Below, piece after piece: positions 57,122-64,000 of a DNA stretch of 64,000 nt. The DNA is taken from NCBI RefSeq assembly GCF_001687605.2, contig NZ_CP016539.2, forward strand, positions 1,146,501-1,210,500, in the 5' to 3' direction. This DNA is from Planococcus plakortidis (GTDB lineage: Bacteria > Bacillota > Bacilli > Bacillales_A > Planococcaceae). How positions within the stretch are numbered: the first letter of the stretch is position 1; each line of letters opens with the position of its first letter. A model generated the notes under the pieces. The model searched no databases. It was given only the letters and a program-made list of their open reading frames with translations, and was not told where the DNA came from. Made by a program: the position numbers and the translations under genes.

Positions 57122-58189
57122 ATGAAGAAATTAGTCTTACTAGGTGGCGGCTACGGCAATATGCGGGTCTTGCTTCGGCTCTTGCCGAATAACTTCCCGC
57201 AGGACATGGAAATCATCCTGATTGACCGCACACCTTTCCACAGCATGAAAACTGAATTTTACGCCCTGGCTGCAGGAACCGAATCCGACCAGGAAGTGCG
57301 CGTCCCGTTCCCGGAGCACGAACGCCTGAAAATCGTCAATGGCGAAATACGGGAAATCGGGCTTGAGGAGAAATGCATCTTCTTAGAAGACGGACAGCGC
57401 ATTGCGTACGATGAATTGATCATCGGACTCGGTTGCATCGACAAATACCACGGCGTTCCTGGGGCAGATGAATTCACGTACAGCATCCAGACCATCGGCA
57501 ACTCGCGGAAAACCTATGAAGCCTTGCTTGGATTGAAGTCCGGCGCGACTGTAGGCGTCGTCGGTGCAGGGCTCAGCGGCATCGAACTCGCCAGTGAATT
57601 GCGCGAAAGCCGCAGTGATCTGAAGATCAAGCTATTTGACCGTAGCCCGCGAATTTTGCGCGACTTCCCGGAACGTCTCAGCAACTTCGTCAAGAAATGG
57701 TTCGAAAACAACAATGTCGATGTCGTCTCCAATTCGAATATCACGAAAGTGGAACCGAATCTTCTGTATAACCATGAGGAAACGATTCCAGTCGATGCAG
57801 TCGTCTGGACGGCAGGGATCCAGCCGGTCAAGCCGGTTCGTGATTTGAATCTGGAAAGCGACAACAGCGGGCGTGTCATCATCAACCAATACCACCAATT
57901 GCCGAACGATGAAAATGTCTATGTCGTAGGCGATTGTGCAGCACTTCCGATGGCGCCTTCTGCACAACTCGCAGAAGAACAAGCCGAACAGATCGTCAAA
58001 GTGCTGCGCACCAAATGGAAAGGCGAGCCATTGCCTGAAACGATGCCGGAGATCAAGCTGAAAGGCTTCCTCGGGTCGCTTGGGAAAAAACAAGGATTCG
58101 CCTACCTCGCCGACCGCACTGTCACCGGACGCATTGCGCGTTTGATGAAATCAGGCGTCTTGTGGATGTATAAATGGCATAATGGGTAA
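57122..58189 (+). CDS. yutJ: Type-II NADH dehydrogenase-like flavoprotein YutJ
   Basis: 355 residues. FAD site LVLLGGGYGNMRVL (about 4-17), NAD site VGVVGAGLSGIELASEL (about 140-156), and the second FAD site VYVVGDCA (about 262-269). It lacks part of the C-terminal membrane-binding extension of full Ndh and is shorter than YumB. It should pass electrons from NADH toward quinone or another acceptor. ATG at 57122 follows AAAGGAGAA. Rex control fits. Confidence 0.9.
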   Translation: MKKLVLLGGGYGNMRVLLRLLPNNFPQDMEIILIDRTPFHSMKTEFYALAAGTESDQEVRVPFPEHERLKIVNGEIREIGLEEKCIFLEDGQRIAYDELIIGLGCIDKYHGVPGADEFTYSIQTIGNSRKTYEALLGLKSGATVGVVGAGLSGIELASELRESRSDLKIKLFDRSPRILRDFPERLSNFVKKWFENNNVDVVSNSNITKVEPNLLYNHEETIPVDAVVWTAGIQPVKPVRDLNLESDNSGRVIINQYHQLPNDENVYVVGDCAALPMAPSAQLAEEQAEQIVKVLRTKWKGEPLPETMPEIKLKGFLGSLGKKQGFAYLADRTVTGRIARLMKSGVLWMYKWHNG

Positions 58190-58191
58190 AG

Positions 58192-58219
58192 AAAAAAGCG
58201 CTCCCCGGAGCGCTTTTTT
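58192..58219. terminator. Bidirectional terminator between yutJ and yuzD
   Basis: AAAAAAGCGCTCC / GGAGCGCTTTTTT works on both strands. Confidence 0.92.
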
Positions 58220-58221
58220 CT

Positions 58222-58548
58222 TTATTCTGCAGCGGAAAAGCCGTGTTTTTCGAGTTCTTGATAGACAGGCTTTAATTGGATATAACCTTCGCCAACGACT
58301 TCGCCTTCAATCAACACGAGCGGGTAGAAAAATTCATCTTCCAAGATGCGCTCCGCGTATTCCTGCCGTTTGGCATCTTGCAGCGGTTTCTCAATATCGA
58401 TATAGCTTATTGAAAATGGCTGGCCTTTGTATTTTCTCGAAATGGCCGCCTCAAGCCATTCATACGTATCCTTGGACGACGGGGCATTTACACAGCTGGC
58501 GCAGATCTGGTCGGTACCGTAAACTTCGATGTTCGGGATTTTTGTCAT
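58222..58548 (-). CDS. yuzD: YuzD family protein (DUF1462)
   Basis: 108 residues with a thioredoxin-like outline: VYGTDQICASCVNAPSSKDT (CASC about 17-20) and FFYPLVLIEGEVVGEGYI. Known in Bacillales as YuzD; role unknown, possibly disulfide exchange near Fe-S proteins given its neighbours. It is divergent from yutI, and ATG at 58548 follows CCAGGAGGCC on the minus strand. Confidence 0.9.
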   Translation of the reverse strand: MTKIPNIEVYGTDQICASCVNAPSSKDTYEWLEAAISRKYKGQPFSISYIDIEKPLQDAKRQEYAERILEDEFFYPLVLIEGEVVGEGYIQLKPVYQELEKHGFSAAE

Positions 58549-58575
58549 GATTAATGGCCTCCTGGAAATTCATTA

Positions 58576-58605
58576 TTGGCTTTTTATGCTTATTCACATT
58601 ATAAT
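58576..58605 (+). promoter_or_regulatory. yutI promoter
   Basis: TTGGCT (58576-58581), 18 bases, perfect TATAAT (58600-58605). Confidence 0.68.
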
Positions 58606-58631
58606 GATTGTAATGAAAGGAGTCGATAGAA

Positions 58632-58868
58632 ATGACTGAAGCTATGATGGAAGATCAAGTAATGGAAGTCTTAGATAAATTGCGGCCATTCCTTTTGCGC
58701 GACGGGGGAGACTGTGAATTGGTGGATGTAGAGGACGGGATCGTGAAGCTCCGCCTACTGGGCGCTTGCGGCAGCTGCCCAAGTTCAACCATCACATTGA
58801 AAGCGGGCATTGAACGCGCGCTTGTCGAGGAAGTTCCTGGCGTCGTTGAAGTGGAACAAGTCTTTTAA
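58632..58868 (+). CDS. yutI: NifU C-terminal-domain Fe-S protein YutI
   Basis: 78 residues, a single NifU-like domain with the CxxC in [15 protein letters not shown] (about 46-60). It carries a 4Fe-4S cluster for delivery to target enzymes, alongside the suf system. ATG at 58632 follows AAAGGAG. It precedes yutM. Confidence 0.95.
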   Translation: MTEAMMEDQVMEVLDKLRPFLLRDGGDCELVDVEDGIVKLRLLGACGSCPSSTITLKAGIERALVEEVPGVVEVEQVF

Positions 58869-58873
58869 TATCC

Positions 58874-58898
58874 AGGGGCCTTTCGCAGGTCCCTTTTT
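58874..58898 (+). terminator. Terminator after yutI
   Basis: AGGGGCC / GGTCCCT stem with one G-U, then TTTTT. Confidence 0.75.
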
Positions 58899-58945
58899 AT
58901 GTCCGCCATACGGGTGGCAAAATGGAAAAGAAAGGGTGAACGTAG

Positions 58946-59308
58946 ATGACACAAGTTGTAGAAATTACAGAAGCCGCTTCTTTCCAAGTGAAGGAAATGA
59001 TGCGCCATAACGAAGAGGAAGGATCTTTTCTGCGTGTAGCTGTAAAAGGCGGCGGCTGCAGTGGCCTGACATATGGCATGGGTTTCGAGCAGGAAGCTTC
59101 TGATACGGACGATCAATATGAACAGCACGGTATCCGCATCTTGATCAATAAAGAAGATGCGCCGATCCTTCAAGGCACTATCGTGGATTATAAGCAATCC
59201 TTGATGGGCGGCGGGTTCACGATCGACAACCCGAATGCGATTGCTTCGTGTGGCTGCGGAACCAGCTTCCGCACCGCAAAAAAAGCAGGGACGCCTGAAA
59301 ATTGCTGA
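58946..59308 (+). CDS. yutM: HesB/IscA-type Fe-S carrier YutM
   Basis: 120 residues, A-type carrier. The conserved cysteines are in KGGGCSGLTYGM (about 38) and ASCGCGTSF (about 103 and 105). It transfers Fe-S clusters to apoproteins. ATG at 58946 follows AAAGGGTGAA. Second of two Fe-S carrier genes here. Confidence 0.95.
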   Translation: MTQVVEITEAASFQVKEMMRHNEEEGSFLRVAVKGGGCSGLTYGMGFEQEASDTDDQYEQHGIRILINKEDAPILQGTIVDYKQSLMGGGFTIDNPNAIASCGCGTSFRTAKKAGTPENC

Positions 59309-59315
59309 TGACTTG

Positions 59316-59345
59316 ACCCGCTTTGTCAAAAAAGCGGGTTTTTTC
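59316..59345 (+). terminator. Terminator after yutM
   Basis: ACCCGCTTT / AAAGCGGGT stem followed by TTTTT. Confidence 0.9.
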
Positions 59346-59389
59346 AATTTTCCCTTTTATCGCGCATCTCATGTAAGGGCATTCAACTG

Positions 59390-59418
59390 TTGAAAAGCAT
59401 TTGTAAAAGGGCTAATAT
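59390..59418 (+). promoter_or_regulatory. yumB promoter
   Basis: TTGAAA (59390-59395), 17 bases, TAATAT (59413-59418). No Rex box is seen here. Confidence 0.65.
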
Positions 59419-59490
59419 AGAGGATAGGTGTTTACTGGAATCTGTTTCATTATTTCCGGTACATAAAATGACTTGAAGGTGGTTGCGATT

Positions 59491-60708
59491 GTGTTGAAAA
59501 GACCGTCAATATTAGTATTAGGTGCAGGCTATGGTGGATTGACCACTGTAGTGAACTTGCAGAAAGAATTTGGGACAGACGCTGCGGACATTACGCTCAT
59601 CAACAAAAACGAATATCATTATGAAAGCACATGGCTACATGAAGCGGCAGCAGGTACATTGCTACCGGAACAAGTGCGCTACGATATCAAAGATGTCATC
59701 GATACCGGCAAAGTGAACTTTGTTCAAGCCACTGTCGAAGGCATCGACGTAGACAGCAAGAAAGTCACGACTGACAACGGGGAGTTCACATACGATTACC
59801 TGGTCATCGGACTTGGTTTTGAAGGGGAAACATTCGGAATCGAAGGCCTCGACACGTATGCGTTGTCGATCGCCAATGTAAAGGCTGCGCGTTACATCCG
59901 CGAGCACATCGAATTCCAATTTGCGACATGGTCCACTGAAGAAGTGAAGAACGACAGCCGCTTGACCATTGTTGTCGGTGGAGCCGGTTTCACAGGGATT
60001 GAATTCCTTGGGGAACTTGCGAACCGCGTACCTGAACTTTGTAAAGAGTATGACGTGCCGCGTGAAAAAGTACGGGTTATCTGTGTAGAAGCTGCACCGA
60101 TGGTCTTGCCAGGATTCGATCCGGAATTGGTAGACTATGCAGTCGGCCATCTTCAAGCGAAAGGCATCGAATTTTCTATCGGAACGCCAGTAGTGGAAGC
60201 GACTCCTGAAGGCGTGAAGATCAAGAAGAACGATGATGAGTTTGAATTCATCCATGCCGGCACAGTCGTCTGGGCAGCGGGTGTCCGCGGCAATCGCTTG
60301 ATCGAGGAAACATCGATCGAAAGCATGCGCGCACGCGTCAAAGTCGAAAAAGACATGCGTGCACCAGGTTATTCCGATGTATTCATCGTCGGGGACTGCG
60401 CATTGATGATCAACGAAGAAACGAATCGCCCATACCCGCCGACTGCACAAATTGCGATGCAGCAAGGCGAGCGCATTGCGAAAAACATCAAGGCGCTTGC
60501 AGGTGAAGGGTCGACAGAAGAATTTGTTCCTGACTTGAAAGGAACTGTCTGCTCACTTGGCGATGAAGATGCGATCGGCGTTGTCTTCGGCAAGAAAGTG
60601 ACAGGCAAACGAGCGTCCTTCATGAAGAAAATGATCGACAACCGCGCCTTGTACATGATCGGTGGAGCCGGCCTTGTCTTGAAAAAAGGTAAATTTAACG
60701 TACTATAA
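59491..60708 (+). CDS. yumB: Type-II NADH dehydrogenase YumB
   Basis: 405 residues from GTG at 59491, eight bases after AAGGTGG; a TTG at 59473 lies before that site. FAD site [16 protein letters not shown] (about 7-22), NAD site [16 protein letters not shown] (about 160-175), FAD site VFIVGDCAL (about 300-308) and the amphipathic C-terminal region (about 360-400) for membrane binding. It oxidises NADH and reduces menaquinone without pumping protons. Confidence 0.93.
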   Translation: MLKRPSILVLGAGYGGLTTVVNLQKEFGTDAADITLINKNEYHYESTWLHEAAAGTLLPEQVRYDIKDVIDTGKVNFVQATVEGIDVDSKKVTTDNGEFTYDYLVIGLGFEGETFGIEGLDTYALSIANVKAARYIREHIEFQFATWSTEEVKNDSRLTIVVGGAGFTGIEFLGELANRVPELCKEYDVPREKVRVICVEAAPMVLPGFDPELVDYAVGHLQAKGIEFSIGTPVVEATPEGVKIKKNDDEFEFIHAGTVVWAAGVRGNRLIEETSIESMRARVKVEKDMRAPGYSDVFIVGDCALMINEETNRPYPPTAQIAMQQGERIAKNIKALAGEGSTEEFVPDLKGTVCSLGDEDAIGVVFGKKVTGKRASFMKKMIDNRALYMIGGAGLVLKKGKFNVL

Positions 60709-60713
60709 CAATG

Positions 60714-60742
60714 AAAGCCTCCCGGTACGGGGGGCTTTTTTT
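60714..60742 (+). terminator. Terminator after yumB
   Basis: AGCCTCCCG / CGGGGGGCT stem with one G-U, then T7. Confidence 0.9.
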
Positions 60743-60764
60743 CACATCGCGAGGAGGAGGAGCC

Positions 60765-61268
60765 ATGTCAAAAAGTAAAAGGGGAGATGTCTGGCTCGGC
60801 GCTGCAGGGCTGGTCGTCAATCAAAACAATGAGTGGCTCGTCGTCAAGAAGCGTTATGGCGGGCTGCATGGGAAATGGTCGCTGCCTGCAGGATTTGTCG
60901 AGAAAGACGAAACAATCGACCAAGCGGCCTTGAGGGAAGTGAAAGAAGAAACCGGCATTGACTGTGACTTGATCGGAATGATCGGTTTTCGTTCGGGAGT
61001 CATCAAAGGGAGAGTCAGCGATAACATGGGGGTGTTCTTACTGCGCCCGTTACAGGTAAACCAACCCATTCTGGCGCAGCAAGACGAGCTCTACGAAGCT
61101 GCATGGCGCTCCCCTGAAGACTTATCAAGTGATGGGGATGCTTCGGTGATGCTACATGAAATGGCTTCATACATAGTGGAGGAAGGGCTTGAGCCGATTG
61201 AGGATGTAGATCCCGGCCATATATTTGGCTACACCGATTATAAATTATTTTTCCGCCATAGGGAGTGA
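60765..61268 (+). CDS. Nudix hydrolase
   Basis: 167 residues from ATG at 60765 after GGAGGAGGAG. The Nudix box GFVEKDETIDQAALREVKEE and TGI (about 45-67) is complete, with the REVKEE metal-binding glutamates. The substrate among nucleoside diphosphate derivatives cannot be told. It lies between yumB and yuiA, each with its own terminator. Confidence 0.92.
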   Translation: MSKSKRGDVWLGAAGLVVNQNNEWLVVKKRYGGLHGKWSLPAGFVEKDETIDQAALREVKEETGIDCDLIGMIGFRSGVIKGRVSDNMGVFLLRPLQVNQPILAQQDELYEAAWRSPEDLSSDGDASVMLHEMASYIVEEGLEPIEDVDPGHIFGYTDYKLFFRHRE

Positions 61269-61333
61269 ATGATAATTAACAGATAATTTTGAATAATAAA
61301 GGATAACAGAGAATAAATGAGAATAATCGAGAA

Positions 61334-61370
61334 AAGGCCATTTGTATCCGTTTACAAATGGCCTTTTTCA
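61334..61370. terminator. Bidirectional terminator after the Nudix gene
   Basis: AAAAGGCCATTTGTA / TACAAATGGCCTTTT stem of 15 bp, with a T tail. Confidence 0.9.
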
Positions 61371-61442
61371 TTTGCGGTGATTTGCGATACGTGATATATT
61401 ACCAATTATCAGAATATTAAAACGACATAGGAGGTGTTTCGA

Positions 61443-61571
61443 ATGACAGTCTTCAAGAAAAGAGCAACTGGCAACCATTGCCCATACTGCGCGGGCCAAG
61501 GATATTTCCAATTACGGTTGGGCGGCTCCGAAACGTGCTCCTGCTGTTCAGGATCCGGGAAAAACAAATAA
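61443..61571 (+). CDS. yuiA: YuiA family zinc-finger-like small protein
   Basis: 42 residues, MTVFKKRATGNHCPYCAGQG and on. Two CxxC pairs (CPYC and CSCC) with GxG spacers resemble half of a DnaJ-type zinc finger. ATG at 61443 follows AGGAGGTG. Conserved small Bacillales gene of unknown role; its place before yuiB matches B. subtilis. Confidence 0.88.
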   Translation: MTVFKKRATGNHCPYCAGQGYFQLRLGGSETCSCCSGSGKNK

Positions 61572-61584
61572 ACTGCAAAACATG

Positions 61585-61614
61585 AAAGAGCGGCTGCAAT
61601 AGCCGCTCTTTTTT
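61585..61614 (+). terminator. Terminator after yuiA
   Basis: AAAGAGCGGCT / AGCCGCTCTTT stem with further T. Confidence 0.92.
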
Positions 61615-61720
61615 ATGTGGAAGGAGCTTGTGTGACAAAGTCATGAATACTGTTTCTCCGCATTGAAAGGGCTTTGCCTTTCGGGTAAACTGAGGAAAGG
61701 AATAACGGAGGTTAGAGTCC

Positions 61721-62050
61721 ATGAACAGTTCATTTACTATTGTCCAATTAATCATTTCCATCCTGCTTTTTTACGTGATGTTTTTCGGCATCGGCTTTTT
61801 ACTGAACATGCTGCTGCGCATGACGTGGCTGATGGCGGTTGTATACCCTGTGGTCATTTTGCTCGTCATCGATGATGTTGGCGTGTTTGATTACTTTACG
61901 GCACCGGGCGAGTCCTTTTCGATGCTCGGGGAGACGATCCAATCCTTGACAGGCAGCGATATTGCCGTACTGACGGCCGGGTTCCTCGGCGCTGTCACTT
62001 CCGGGATCGTCATGAAAATATTGCGCAAGATGGGCTATCAAATGTTTTGA
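61721..62050 (+). CDS. yuiB: YuiB family membrane protein
   Basis: 109 residues with two N-terminal helices (about 7-28 and 33-52) and a third near 80-98. ATG at 61721 follows ACGGAGG. Known as YuiB in Bacillales; no function known. It converges on yuiD. Confidence 0.9.
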   Translation: MNSSFTIVQLIISILLFYVMFFGIGFLLNMLLRMTWLMAVVYPVVILLVIDDVGVFDYFTAPGESFSMLGETIQSLTGSDIAVLTAGFLGAVTSGIVMKILRKMGYQMF

Positions 62051-62059
62051 TGCCGCTGA

Positions 62060-62099
62060 TAGAAAAAGCCGGGCCGCGTTTGCGGACCGGCTTTTTCTA
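62060..62099. terminator. Bidirectional terminator between yuiB and yuiD
   Basis: AGAAAAAGCCGG / CCGGCTTTTTCT arms around CCGC/GCGG. Confidence 0.92.
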
Positions 62100-62570
62100 T
62101 AGCATGCTGTAGAAGATAACGGACAGCGCGATTCCAGTCAGCGCCCCCATGAACACTTCACTCGGTTTATGGCCGAGCAGCGTCTTGAGTTCCTCGATTT
62201 TCTCTTCCTCTTTTTTCGATGGCCATTTGCGTGTTTCCTCCATGAAATTATTGAGATCCTGGCGCAAACGGTTAATGGTCAATGCCTGTTGCCCAGCCTG
62301 GAAACGCACGCCTGTCGCGTCATACATCGTAATTACCGCAAATAAGGCGGATACCGCGAATACGGTGGATGAAATGCCGGCCTCATAAGCGACAGCGGTT
62401 GTCAGAGAGGTAACAGCGGCAGAATGGGAACTCGGCATTCCGCCAGTTGAAGTGAAAAGACCCCAACTCAATTCACGCGTGACCGCATACTGAATCGGGA
62501 TTTTAACGAACTGGGCGAAAAAAATCGCAAACAACGCGATCATCAATGGTGTATTGGATAAGAGTTCCAT
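62097..62570 (-). CDS. yuiD: Divergent PAP2 family protein YuiD
   Basis: 157 residues with three or four helices. STGGMPSSHSAAVTSL (about 41-56) carries the PAP2 PSGH-like phosphatase motif and DATGVRFQAGQQA a later one; the family is called divergent PAP2 (DUF212). Probably a membrane lipid phosphatase-like protein; activity unproven. Its stop falls inside the convergent terminator. Confidence 0.92.
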   Translation of the reverse strand: MELLSNTPLMIALFAIFFAQFVKIPIQYAVTRELSWGLFTSTGGMPSSHSAAVTSLTTAVAYEAGISSTVFAVSALFAVITMYDATGVRFQAGQQALTINRLRQDLNNFMEETRKWPSKKEEEKIEELKTLLGHKPSEVFMGALTGIALSVIFYSML

Positions 62571-62704
62571 GTGGCAAGCAGCCCCTTTCCACTTAGATTC
62601 CGTACAAAAAGTATACCATATGGCTCTGCCTGCACCCCCTAGTCAAGCTATTCCGGAAGCCGAAGCAATGGTACACTGGAGAGGCAGCTAAAAGGAGGAT
62701 TCTT

Positions 62705-64000
62705 ATGGAAATCAATGTATTGAAACCAACCGAACAGAACGAAGCAGAAATTCTAATCGTCGGCTTGAGCCGCCATCCTGAAAATGCGGAAGGGTGGGAA
62801 ACGGTAGAGGAGCGCTTTGACGGGAGGCTGGCCGGCTGGATCAAAGACGGCTTGTCATTCGATCCCCAGTCGCTGAGCATTTACCCTACTTTAAAAGGCG
62901 ATATCCCGCGAGTCATGTTTGTCGGGATCGGTGACCGAAAAAAAATGACGGAAGACGATTTACGCCGTTCGTTCGGCATCGCAGGAAAGCAGTTGATTAA
63001 GGAAAAGATCCACTATGCAGCCATCCATGTAGCTTCATTCGAAAATGGGGAAGTGAACAGCGGACAAGTCGCGCACTTGGCAGCTGAAGGCATCCAAATG
63101 GGCGCATACCGTTTTGCCGATTATAAAACCGGTTCTAATGAAGTGGACCATCGTCTCGAATCGCTGGGCTTTCTGACAGACGAGCCGTCAGATGCGGTCC
63201 GTCAGGCGGCTTTCGTCGGGACGGTCCATGCAGAAGCGGTCAATGAAGCAAGGACGCTTGTCAATATGCCGGCGAATATCCTGACGCCGACAGCGATGGC
63301 GGAATATGCACAGGAACTTGGCGAAGCTTATGGATTTGAAACGGATATCCTCGGCCGAAGCGAAATCGAAGAACTTGGCATGGGCGCGCTGCTTGCGGTC
63401 AACCAAGGATCGGTCGAAGAACCGCGCTTGATTGTCATGAAATACAAGGCGACAGATAGTTTCGAATCACCGCTTGCACTGGTCGGAAAAGGCATCACAT
63501 TTGACACAGGCGGCTATTCCCTCAAGCCGAAAGACGGCATCGTCGGCATGAAAGGGGATATGGGCGGAGCTGCGGCTGTGCTCGGCGCAATGCGGGTCAT
63601 CGGCGAATTGAAACCGGCCAAAGACGTCGTCGCCATCATTGCATCCACCGACAATATGGTGTCCGGCAATGCCTTTAAGCCGGACGATGTCATCACATCG
63701 ATGAGCGGCAAGACCATCGAAATCCTCAATACCGATGCGGAAGGGCGGCTAGTGTTGGCGGATGCGGTCACATATGCCAAGCAGCTCGGCGCGAGCCAGG
63801 TTGTGGATGTGGCGACCTTGACGGGGGGCGTCATCGTGGCGCTTGGCAAAGATAAGACAGGCGCGTTGACGAATGACGACGCATTTTATGGAAGCTTGCA
63901 GGATGTTTCGAAGAAAACGGGTGAGTTCATCTGGCAATTGCCGCTTACTGAAAACGACAAAAAGCGTTTGCGCAAAAGTGATGTTGCAGATTTGAACAAT
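62705..64000 (+). CDS. pepA: Leucyl aminopeptidase (M17), truncated by window end
   Basis: ATG at 62705 follows AAAAGGAGG and the frame is open for 432 codons to the window edge. The N-terminal domain (about 1-170) precedes the catalytic M17 domain with VGKGITFDTGGYSLKP (about 260-275), MKGDMGGAAAV, and NTDAEGRLVLADA (about 343-355), the metal and active-site motifs. It removes N-terminal residues in peptide turnover with two metals. About 60-70 C-terminal residues are missing from view. B. subtilis has yuiE in the same place. Confidence 0.95.
   Translation, partial: MEINVLKPTEQNEAEILIVGLSRHPENAEGWETVEERFDGRLAGWIKDGLSFDPQSLSIYPTLKGDIPRVMFVGIGDRKKMTEDDLRRSFGIAGKQLIKEKIHYAAIHVASFENGEVNSGQVAHLAAEGIQMGAYRFADYKTGSNEVDHRLESLGFLTDEPSDAVRQAAFVGTVHAEAVNEARTLVNMPANILTPTAMAEYAQELGEAYGFETDILGRSEIEELGMGALLAVNQGSVEEPRLIVMKYKATDSFESPLALVGKGITFDTGGYSLKPKDGIVGMKGDMGGAAAVLGAMRVIGELKPAKDVVAIIASTDNMVSGNAFKPDDVITSMSGKTIEILNTDAEGRLVLADAVTYAKQLGASQVVDVATLTGGVIVALGKDKTGALTNDDAFYGSLQDVSKKTGEFIWQLPLTENDKKRLRKSDVADLNN

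Noticed and set aside
59662..60465. 267-codon minus-strand frame opposite yumB
   Set aside because: Shadow of a clear flavoprotein gene.

Overview
The window looks like a chromosomal segment from a Gram-positive Bacillales bacterium, most like Planococcus and its relatives. That placement is my inference. It rests on gene order matching Bacillus subtilis (cggR-gapA-pgk-tpi-pgm-eno; fadNAE-yusI-gcvH-yusF-yusE-metNPQ; sufCDSUB; yunFED; yutDEF-yuzB-yutJ-yuzD-yutI-yutM; yumB-yuiA-yuiB-yuiD-pepA), on Shine-Dalgarno sites near AGGAGG, and on a mid-GC coding style. Almost all of the backbone is housekeeping DNA.

Layout. 1-2100: start of clpP on the minus strand under a CtsR-type operator, a tRNA-Arg(CCG), then lemA, a TPM-domain gene and a glutaredoxin gene. 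2100-9500: the CggR-controlled glycolytic operon. 9500-14700: repeat-rich intergenic DNA, secG, est, rnr, smpB and the tmRNA gene ssrA. 14643-22140: an AT-rich island of about 7.5 kb inserted at the 3-prime end of ssrA. It is bounded by 34-bp direct repeats and carries a tyrosine integrase, a helicase-like P-loop protein, small ORFs, a serine recombinase and a type II restriction-modification pair. 22156-28800: the displaced ssrA terminator, an aldehyde dehydrogenase/SDR pair with a sigma-B-like promoter, a BCCT transporter, a 5-3 exonuclease, and C39-like, STAS and thioredoxin genes. 28960-34700: fatty-acid beta-oxidation (fadN, fadA, fadE) with a FadR-type operator. 35000-39500: yusI, gcvH, yusF, yusE and a SAM-riboswitch-controlled methionine ABC transporter. 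39600-47800: a dicarboxylate symporter, a lipoprotein, small proteins and the sufCDSUB iron-sulfur operon. 48000-54960: yunFED, a lysine-riboswitch-controlled NhaC-type transporter, and an NSS transporter with its 40-residue MetS-type subunit. 55000-64000: the yut/yui cluster, including two type-II NADH dehydrogenases (one behind a near-consensus Rex site), Fe-S carrier proteins, a Nudix hydrolase and a truncated pepA.

Five single-base deficits, each in a G or C homopolymer, break four otherwise intact genes (metP twice, yunF, yunD and lysW). Restoring one base at each site rebuilds full-length proteins in frame, so sequencing or assembly undercalls are more likely than four pseudogenes. The most interesting accessory DNA is the tmRNA island. 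It pairs a PmeII-like restriction enzyme, whose C-terminus looks Ig-like, with a cytosine methyltransferase, a compact helicase-like protein of unknown role and a serine recombinase.
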